From assembly GCA_005773755.1 (NCBI GenBank), contig SXHE01000381.1, positions 1-11,155 of the forward strand: 11,155 nucleotides of DNA, read 5' to 3'. The translations under genes were made by a program, and so were the position numbers. The notes below the pieces were generated by a model. The model saw only the letters and a list, made by a program, of their open reading frames with translations. It had not been told where the DNA came from and made no database searches. The DNA comes from Planctomycetia bacterium. Lineage in GTDB: Bacteria; Planctomycetota; Planctomycetia; Gemmatales; Gemmataceae. Shown here one piece after another: positions 1-5,878 of this stretch (the first letter of the stretch is position 1; each line of letters opens with the position of its first letter).

Positions 1-109
1 ACCCGCGCCGTGTGAACAGCTTCGTCCCGGCCGCGAAGCACCCGGCCTGTAGCGCCTTGCCCGCATCGTTCTTGATGTCCTCGATCAGCTTGTCCGCGGC
101 GCTCGACAT
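1..109 (-). pseudogene. Orphan Hint-toxin cassette (5'-truncated second copy, continues past left edge)
   Basis: Read on the minus strand from 109, this stretch encodes SSAADKLIEDIKNDAGKAL, then the Hint entry CFAAGTKLFTRRG, and runs off the window. It matches the same part of the large toxin gene (SSAADKLIEDIKNDACKAL, CFAAGTKLLTKRG) with only three residue changes over about 34, so the frame has been kept. No full-length trunk precedes it: only about 85 bases separate it from the TPR gene stop. An ATG at 109-107 is in frame but lacks an obvious ribosome binding site. Known families of polymorphic toxins (Rhs, CdiA, MafB) often keep such silent cassettes downstream of the immunity gene; I infer the same here. 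It could instead be a decayed paralogue, and its toxin end is outside the window. Confidence 0.6.
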
Positions 110-110
110 G
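1..110 (-). repeat. Direct repeat copy A of the Hint-entry sequence
   Basis: Ungapped hand alignment to 1952-2061 gives about 12 mismatches in 110 bases, with runs of perfect identity at 21-46 and 66-104. Both copies are in the same orientation and about 1.95 kb apart. Similarity drops sharply beyond base 110. The repeat probably extends left of the window. Confidence 0.85.
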
Positions 111-195
111 CCCGTCACGGTGCCGGGCGCGGCGCGGGGATCGTGACCGTGGCGATCCGGTCCTGCTGAACCGACAGCGCCACCACCTACTGGAT
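110..195 (-). other. Degenerate pre-Hint remnant between TPR gene and orphan cassette
   Basis: No intact gene is seen here. On the minus strand, a frame with stops encodes VALSVQQDRIATVTIPAPRP, which weakly resembles the pre-Hint beta-motif of the main toxin (WVAQDTTGPQVKVARVPAPN, near 2280-2345). It is in a different frame from the Hint-entry segment at 1-109. The best reading is a remnant of a second toxin trunk with an internal deletion and frameshift; the similarity is weak and judged by eye. Confidence 0.35.
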
Positions 196-819
196 CTACG
201 AGTACAATTCTTGACCCGTCGCGCGCGGATCAGTCTGTGCCGGATCGAATGCTGGAAGTGCGTTTTCCTCAGCACGATCGCGGAGCCGTGCGGCTGTGTC
301 GTTGAGATGAAAATGGACATCACCGCGAATGTTCAGCGCGCGCCTCCGTGAAGCAGGAGCAGGGCTGCCGATGCCAGCAGTTAGTTCGGTCACCGCATCC
401 CGTAACTGCTTCACTGCATCGTCGTGACGTTCTTCCTCCTTGCACACCATCGCGCGTTCAAGGAGCATATTCCCTTTTCCGATGTGTCCTTCGACCCAGC
501 CGCACTCGACCGCCCGAACATAGTGGTCCCAAGCCGCGGCTTCGTGCTCAGCGGATTTCATTGAGAGGAAGTTGCCGAGGTAGTAGTGGGCGACCCCGGC
601 GAGGTGCGGGTCTTGGCAACAGGTCTCCCAGTCGGCCACTGCCTCGTTGGGCTTGCCGCGGTCGAGGTACGCGACCCCGCGGAGGAGCCGCAGTTCCGGG
701 TCCGCGCCCGGTTCCTCCAGCTTCGCCGTGCAGAACTTGATCACGTTGGAATACTCGCCCCGGTCGTAGAGGGCGTAGGCCGCGCGCACCGCCGACGACC
801 GATTGAAACGAATCAACAT
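196..819 (-). CDS. TPR-repeat protein, candidate immunity protein for the upstream toxin
   Basis: This 207-residue protein has tandem helix pairs typical of tetratricopeptide repeats at about residues 9-40, 41-74 (LRGVAYLDRGKPNEAVADW is a canonical repeat core) and 75-108, with further helices to about 150 and a polar C-terminal tail. There is no signal peptide or membrane segment, so it is probably cytoplasmic. The ATG at 819-817 has GAGGG at 830-826, six bases upstream, one of the few clear ribosome binding sites in the window. It starts 20 bases after the toxin stop on the same strand, the position where polymorphic-toxin immunity genes sit. Sample lines read at about 53-58% GC, like the toxin tip and unlike the trunk, which suggests it travelled with that tip. 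TPR proteins bind other proteins, which suits blocking a toxin, but I recognise no named immunity family; a general adaptor is possible. Confidence 0.85.
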   Translation of the reverse strand: MLIRFNRSSAVRAAYALYDRGEYSNVIKFCTAKLEEPGADPELRLLRGVAYLDRGKPNEAVADWETCCQDPHLAGVAHYYLGNFLSMKSAEHEAAAWDHYVRAVECGWVEGHIGKGNMLLERAMVCKEEERHDDAVKQLRDAVTELTAGIGSPAPASRRRALNIRGDVHFHLNDTAARLRDRAEENALPAFDPAQTDPRATGQELYS

Positions 820-825
820 GCTTGG

Positions 826-830
826 CCCTC
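826..830 (-). promoter_or_regulatory. Ribosome binding site of the TPR gene
   Basis: GAGGG on the minus strand lies six bases before the ATG at 819. It fixes the start of the TPR gene and suggests translation independent of the toxin gene that ends just upstream. Confidence 0.6.
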
Positions 831-839
831 GTTACTGCC

Positions 840-1571
840 TCACGGCTCTAGCGGGAAGCTCATGCCGGTGCCGAGCTGACAAATCGTCTCGATCGACGAG
901 CGCAGCGGCACGTTGGCTGCCTGAAGCTGCTGGTAATAGTACAACCCAAGTGCGTTCACGCGGTCGGTGTTGTTGGTGCCGACCGCGTAGGCGATCCGCT
1001 GGTGGAAGCTGCGGTGGATGGTCCGCCCCTCGGAACTATCCGGGTACAGTTGGCTGTACTTCACGGTGTTGGTGTCGACCTTGACGGTTGCGGGCCGCGA
1101 CCACGGCCGCGCCGGCTCGTTTCTCGACCAGTCGTTCAGGCGCGACGAGCAGCGGTGCGAGCCGCTCAGTTCGCCGCACGGGGCGTACTCCGTGAAGAAG
1201 TCGGTGATGCGGAGTTCTCCGTTGGACGCCTTCCGGCCGTACTGGTTGATGCCCGCGAGCAGCACCTCCTCCGAGTGCAGACTCACGAACCCTCCACCCG
1301 AAGGGGCGAGTGACGTCATCTTGCTCAGTTCCGTCGCGTCCACTTTGATGGTGCCGAGGTACACTGCTTCGCCGGCACTGACTTGGTAGCGCAGAACCTT
1401 ATCACCGCCCGAGTTTGCCGCCCAGTACTCCTCAGTCCCATCAGCCTTTGTGACTTTTGCGACCGCGACGTTCCGCCCGTTGCTAACGTCTGCTTTGATC
1501 CGGTGCTTCATCGCGACGGCGACGAGCGCGTCCTGTGAACTGAACTGAATGAGTAGCACGTCGGTCAGGTA
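840..1571 (-). other. Deaminase-like toxin tip of the large protein
   Basis: This segment encodes residues 1334-1577, after the Hint HN. The motifs are HSEEVLL (H1433, E1435) and FTEYAPCGELSGSHRCSSRL (C1466, C1475): a histidine zinc ligand with catalytic glutamate, then two cysteine ligands spaced by eight residues. The HSE...TE..PC...C arrangement resembles, from memory, XOO_2897-type deaminases of polymorphic toxins more than the compact PCxxC forms. Hand-counted 60-base lines here are 55-60% GC, against 70-77% in the trunk. Subfamily and substrate are inference. Confidence 0.55.
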
Positions 1572-4500
1572 CGCATTGTGCGCCCAGACGCTGAAGCCCC
1601 ACCCGTCGTCGCCGACGAAGTAGGTGTGGAAGTCGGCAACCCTTACGTTGTACACCGTCTCCCACAGTTCGGTGTCGAACACCTCGGCCAGCGTCACCGA
1701 ATCTCCGACCAGCGTTTCCAGGCGGTCGCCTTCTTGCAGCGCGCCGGCGGCGGTCCAGCCTTTGCCTTCGACGTGGAACGGGTGTTCGGGCGTGGTGCGG
1801 ATCAGTTCGCCGTCGGGTCCGTGCAGGTGCAGGATGCGCCCGGTGCGCCGGAAGCACGCTTCCACCGGCTTCCACTCGACCGCGCCGTTCGGCTCGCTCT
1901 CGTGACGCGCCGCTACCTCGTCGCCCTCAACGATGTGCTCCACCGCGACCCACCCGCGCTTGGTGAGCAGCTTCGTCCCGGCCGCGAAGCACCCGGCTTG
2001 CAGCGCTTTGCAGGCGTCGTTCTTGATGTCCTCGATCAGCTTGTCCGCGGCGCTGGACGTGTCCGCCACCACCGACGGCGGCGCGTTGGTCGACATCGCG
2101 TCCCGCTTCTGCTTCAGTACGGTCGCGCTGGTGCCGTGCGTCTTGGTCGCGGTGTGCAGCGCCTGGGCCGCGGAGATCAGCGCGTTGATGTGCGCCTTGG
2201 CCGACTGACCGTCCAGCCCCGCTTTGGTCGCGTTAGTGAAGCTGGCGTCGGTCAAGGTGCCGATGTACACAAACGTGTTGGGGGCCGGAACCCGCGCCAC
2301 CTTGACCTGCGGGCCGGTCGTGTCCTGCGCGACCCACAGCATGTACACGACCCCGTTGTGGCTGAACGTGCGCTGCGGGGCCATCTGACCGGCGAACAGC
2401 CCGCGCGACGCGCCCCCGCCCAGCCGGGTCGCCACCTTCGCCACTGCCGCCCGCAGCAGCGTATCGACCTTGCCCGGGATGTACTCGATGGCCCGCTTGA
2501 ACTCGGTCGGTAGGTTGCCCAGCCCGAACTGGCTGGCCGCCGCGCTCAAGAGCACCGGCACCGCGTTCTGCAACCCGTTGTACACCGCGCCCTGCACCAA
2601 CAAACCCGCCTGGGTCACGTCCTTCGTCTGGTCCAGCACCGCGTCGATGGCCGCGACGAACTGCTGCATCAGCCCGTTAATCTGGCCCTGGTTGTCGAGC
2701 ACCCACCGCACCGTGTTGTACACACTCAGCACCGCGCCCGCCCCCGGCACGAACCGCGCCACCACCTGCGCGCCCAACTTGCTCAGCGACTCCGTCACCT
2801 TGTTCTGGAACGCCGTATTGATCTGTGTGAGCAGTGCCGCCGTATCAAGGCCCAGCGCGCTCCGCTCCTCTGGGGTGAGCCCGGCGGCGGTGAGGCTGCC
2901 GTTCACTTGATCGAGCAGCGCCTTCGGGTCGGACCCGACGCCCTCGAACCAGGTCGCCACCGTGTCCAGCGCCGCCAAGTTCCCGGCCCCCAACTGCTGC
3001 CGGGCCACGTTCATCGCGTTGTCGACCGTCAGCCCGCTGTACTGCAACAGGAAGTTGGTCAGCGTGTTCGCGTCCCAGGTGGCGGTCGCGAACCCGCTCA
3101 CGTTCACGTTCGCCGCCAGCCACTTGAGCACCTGGTTCTTCAGCTCGCCGGGGGTTATCATCGCGGTGGCGAACTGGCTCACCCCGGCCCCGAACCCGTT
3201 GACCAGGGCCGTGGCGATGTGCGCCGCCCGGTCGGCGCTGGTGAGCGCGTCGGCCAGCGCCAGCCCCCGGTCCGACAGTTGCGCGCTGAGGTCCCGGATC
3301 ATCTGGATCGCGCCCGAGATGCGGGCCGCGGTGGTCAGCGTCTTCGGGGTCTCCAGGATGATCCGCGGCGCGGCCAGTTCGTCCGTGCTGCCGTTCGCCC
3401 CGACCACGTCCACGAACCACTTGACCACCTGCCCGTTGTGCTCGAAGTTGACCCACGCGCTGAAGTCCACCCGCCGGTCCAACGAGTCCGGCGCGTCGAT
3501 CACGAACACGCCGTCCGTGTTCTCGTAGATGATGGTGCCGAGCAGGTCGTTGTTGGCCGACTGGTACGAGAACTCCTCCACGTCGTAGTACCGGGCGCGG
3601 GCGTGGAACTTGATCGTGTACCCGCGCTCGACCGCCTCCGCGTACTGGCGGCTGGCCGGGTCCAGGGTGAACCGGGCCGTGGCCGCGTCCCCCACGGGCC
3701 AGCCCACCTTGCGGATCGTGGTGTTGAAGTACGGCGCGTACCCGACCGGCACCGCGGCCCCGTCGAGCGTCAGCCGCCCGTAGATCGACTGCGCCCGCAC
3801 CCCGGTCCACGACGACTCCTCGACCACGTCGCGGGCACCGTCCACCACCACCGTGAACGTGTGCTCCACGGGGTTCTGCGTCTCGGCCGGGTCGCCGTCC
3901 GCCACCCACGCCTTAACGTGGTACACCGACCCGACCGTATAATCCGGCAGCGCGAGCCGCGGCCCGACCGTGACGACGGTTGTGGGCGACCCGCCCGCCG
4001 GCGTGAGCGTCCAGTGGAACCGGTACTCCGACTGCTCGTGCACGTTGGGGAGCGCGAGGCCCCCGGCCCCCGGCCGGAACTCCAGCACCTCGCCCGGTCG
4101 GAGCGCCCACAGGTTCACCCCCTGGTTCGCGAACGTGGCCGCGCCGAACCCGGCCCAGATCGTGTGATCCGGGGCCACGTTGTTCACCACCACCGGCACG
4201 TCGTAGTCGAGCGAGCTCAGCCCCCACTCGTCGAGGACGTAGATTTTCGCGGTGAACGTGGTGCCCGGGTCTGGCACGTCGAGGTACTGGTGCGTGAAAC
4301 TCACCGACCCGTCCGCGTTGGCGACCAGGTCCCCCGCGTTCAACTGGTCGAACGGGGCGTCCGCCGCGCCGGTCCAGTTGGCGTACACGGTGATCGTGTC
4401 GAGCGCGTCCGGGTCCAGTTCCCAGACGGTGAAGGTGACGGTCCCGCCCTCGCTGATCGGCCCGGACACCTGCGCGGTCGCGGTCGGCGCGGCGCTGGCC

Positions 4501-5573
4501 ACGGTCACATGGAAGTACCCCTCGGTGCTCTTGCCCGCGGTGTCCGTCACCGTCACCCGCACGTCGTACTCGCCCGCGAACGGGAACGTGTAGCTCACCT
4601 CCTCATCGGTCAGCGCCGGGTCGGTCTCGAAGTCCCACTCGTAGTCGTCGGCGTAATAGGCGAACGCCCACGCCACGCTCGCGACATCGAGTTCCGTGTC
4701 CACTTCGACGGTCTGCGTCTTCGCCACGCCGACAACGGCCGTGGTGTCTTCGGGCACGGTCAGTTCCGGCGGCGGGGTCTCGACGGTCACGCTCAGCGTG
4801 ACGATCTGCGCCACCGCGTTCGCGTCGGTCACGCGGGCCGCGACCGTGCGTGTCCCGGCGGTGGCGAAGGTCGTGGTGAACCACGTATCCGCAGCGTCCG
4901 TGACCGGTTGGAACGTGGTCCCGTCGTAATTCGCGTCCCACTCGACCGTGGCGAACTCCGGCGCGTCTTCGGGCAACCAGAACGTGACCTCATCGCCCTT
5001 GAGCACTGGGTCGGCGTCGGCTTCGAGCCACAACTCGTTGTCCTCGACCCACACCGTCACCGGGTCGGGCGTGCCGATGGTGAAGTTCGGGTTGCTCTGT
5101 AGCAGCGCAGTGATCGACTCCCAGCCCTCGCCGGCGGTGTCGTCGAGTACCGGCACGCTCAGGGTGTAAACGCTCTGCCCCGGCGCGAAGGTGACGTTCA
5201 ACGTGTTGGAACCGGGCATCCCGGGCATCCCGCCGGGCGGCGGGGTCGGGTCGCCCGCGAAGGCGTAGTCGGTGCCGCGCGTGGCGGTGCCGCCCAGTTG
5301 GAGCGACACCATCAGGGATGAGTTGTCGATGGTGTTCTGATCGGCGGCGCGCGTGACGCGCAGTTCCGCGGCCGTGCCCGGTTCGCCCCCATCGGCCAGC
5401 CATTCGAGGTCGACCTGGGTTCCGTCGGGCACGACGCGCTCTTCGAGCGCGGTAACCTCGAGCCGGGTGCGCGGCGCGCGGCCGCCGGGGTACTTGGCGC
5501 GCAGGTTGAACAACCGGTCGAGGTGCGTGAAGGCTGCGAGCGCGCGAGCGGCGCGGCGGAATGACGTGGGCAT
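840..5573 (-). CDS. Large polymorphic toxin: Calx-beta/PKD trunk, helical domain, Hint domain, deaminase-like C-terminal tip
   Basis: From the ATG at 5573 the protein has 1,577 residues. In order: LEVTALEERVVP (38-49), a planctomycete N-terminal signature; a Calx-beta domain (about 55-180, ending PVTVWVEDNE); PKD-like domains (about 183-265, 272-358, 362-468) and a further beta region to about 735; a helix-rich segment (about 738-1045) with VPGAG near 942; a pre-Hint linker; a Hint domain from C1195 (CFAAGTKLL) to HN1333 with the TTPEHPFHV and NVRVADFHTYFVG motifs; and a 244-residue tip with H1433-S-E1435 and P-C1466...C1475. Hint domains self-cleave and in polymorphic toxins release the tip. 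HxE plus PC...C is the zinc site of deaminase-fold toxins, so the tip may deaminate nucleic acid or nucleotides. No hydrophobic signal peptide is obvious, so the export route is unknown. In-frame starts at 5678 (ATG, preceded by GGTGG) and 5684 (GTG) would add up to 37 residues; I prefer 5573 because it places the N-terminal motif where related proteins have it. Confidence 0.9.
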   Translation of the reverse strand: MPTSFRRAARALAAFTHLDRLFNLRAKYPGGRAPRTRLEVTALEERVVPDGTQVDLEWLADGGEPGTAAELRVTRAADQNTIDNSSLMVSLQLGGTATRGTDYAFAGDPTPPPGGMPGMPGSNTLNVTFAPGQSVYTLSVPVLDDTAGEGWESITALLQSNPNFTIGTPDPVTVWVEDNELWLEADADPVLKGDEVTFWLPEDAPEFATVEWDANYDGTTFQPVTDAADTWFTTTFATAGTRTVAARVTDANAVAQIVTLSVTVETPPPELTVPEDTTAVVGVAKTQTVEVDTELDVASVAWAFAYYADDYEWDFETDPALTDEEVSYTFPFAGEYDVRVTVTDTAGKSTEGYFHVTVASAAPTATAQVSGPISEGGTVTFTVWELDPDALDTITVYANWTGAADAPFDQLNAGDLVANADGSVSFTHQYLDVPDPGTTFTAKIYVLDEWGLSSLDYDVPVVVNNVAPDHTIWAGFGAATFANQGVNLWALRPGEVLEFRPGAGGLALPNVHEQSEYRFHWTLTPAGGSPTTVVTVGPRLALPDYTVGSVYHVKAWVADGDPAETQNPVEHTFTVVVDGARDVVEESSWTGVRAQSIYGRLTLDGAAVPVGYAPYFNTTIRKVGWPVGDAATARFTLDPASRQYAEAVERGYTIKFHARARYYDVEEFSYQSANNDLLGTIIYENTDGVFVIDAPDSLDRRVDFSAWVNFEHNGQVVKWFVDVVGANGSTDELAAPRIILETPKTLTTAARISGAIQMIRDLSAQLSDRGLALADALTSADRAAHIATALVNGFGAGVSQFATAMITPGELKNQVLKWLAANVNVSGFATATWDANTLTNFLLQYSGLTVDNAMNVARQQLGAGNLAALDTVATWFEGVGSDPKALLDQVNGSLTAAGLTPEERSALGLDTAALLTQINTAFQNKVTESLSKLGAQVVARFVPGAGAVLSVYNTVRWVLDNQGQINGLMQQFVAAIDAVLDQTKDVTQAGLLVQGAVYNGLQNAVPVLLSAAASQFGLGNLPTEFKRAIEYIPGKVDTLLRAAVAKVATRLGGGASRGLFAGQMAPQRTFSHNGVVYMLWVAQDTTGPQVKVARVPAPNTFVYIGTLTDASFTNATKAGLDGQSAKAHINALISAAQALHTATKTHGTSATVLKQKRDAMSTNAPPSVVADTSSAADKLIEDIKNDACKALQAGCFAAGTKLLTKRGWVAVEHIVEGDEVAARHESEPNGAVEWKPVEACFRRTGRILHLHGPDGELIRTTPEHPFHVEGKGWTAAGALQEGDRLETLVGDSVTLAEVFDTELWETVYNVRVADFHTYFVGDDGWGFSVWAHNAYLTDVLLIQFSSQDALVAVAMKHRIKADVSNGRNVAVAKVTKADGTEEYWAANSGGDKVLRYQVSAGEAVYLGTIKVDATELSKMTSLAPSGGGFVSLHSEEVLLAGINQYGRKASNGELRITDFFTEYAPCGELSGSHRCSSRLNDWSRNEPARPWSRPATVKVDTNTVKYSQLYPDSSEGRTIHRSFHQRIAYAVGTNNTDRVNALGLYYYQQLQAANVPLRSSIETICQLGTGMSFPLEP
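1575..1991 (-). other. Hint autoprocessing domain
   Basis: This segment encodes residues 1195-1333. It begins with the nucleophile cysteine in CFAAGTKLLTKRGW, contains EHIVEGDEV, TTPEHPFHV (the block B TxxH histidine) and YNVRVADFHTYFVG, and ends in VWAHN. All canonical Hint elements are present, so self-cleavage should be possible. About 139 residues matches the usual length of toxin-type Hint domains without a homing endonuclease. Confidence 0.9.
1952..2061 (-). repeat. Direct repeat copy B of the Hint-entry sequence (inside the toxin gene)
   Basis: This is the partner of 1-110. It covers the codons for SSAADKLIEDIKNDACKAL and the first Hint residues. Recombination between the two copies would remove the tip and TPR gene and fuse the trunk in frame to the orphan cassette. 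Confidence 0.85.
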
Positions 5574-5769
5574 CGTGATGTGCGGGTCCGGGCGTTCAAC
5601 GGGCGTGCGTCCGACGCGCTCACGTTTGATGGCGTTCCCGAGGCCTCTTGCCCCGGCCGAGTTCCGATGGGGTGACATGACCACCGGAACGAGAGTACCC
5701 TACCAAACCTCGATACTGAACCCAATGCCAGTAGTTCGATTTCCCCAAGTTAGTGTGCGGGACTGCGGA

Positions 5770-5823
5770 GATACCGTTCCGGTGCCTTTCGCGGTATCGT
5801 CCGCGTATAACGATCACGCGGAC
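5770..5823 (+). promoter_or_regulatory. Putative promoter/operator of the rightward defence operon
   Basis: The divergent intergenic region holds two adjacent perfect inverted repeats: GATACCG (5770-5776) with CGGTATC (5792-5798), and GTCCGCG (5799-5805) with CGCGGAC (5817-5823). The loop of the second contains TATAAC (5806-5811), a good -10-like hexamer on the plus strand; no convincing -35 lies 17-18 bases upstream. It sits about 55 bases before the helicase ATG. A repressor site over the promoter, or a leader hairpin, would both fit. The region also lies upstream of the leftward toxin gene, for which I see no clear promoter. Confidence 0.3.
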
Positions 5824-5878
5824 ATCGGGGCTGTGACACTCCCGCCCACGCGATCCGACCCTCCACGACGGTGCCGCG

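Noticed and set aside
2907..5102. A 731-residue open frame on the plus strand opposite the toxin trunk
   Set aside because: Arginine-rich and low complexity with no domain; the minus strand encodes recognisable Calx-beta, PKD and helical regions.
5212..5235. Small tandem repeat GGGCATCCC twice in the toxin gene
   Set aside because: Two copies encoding a Gly-Met-Pro-Gly linker inside the Calx-beta region; best explained as a flexible loop.
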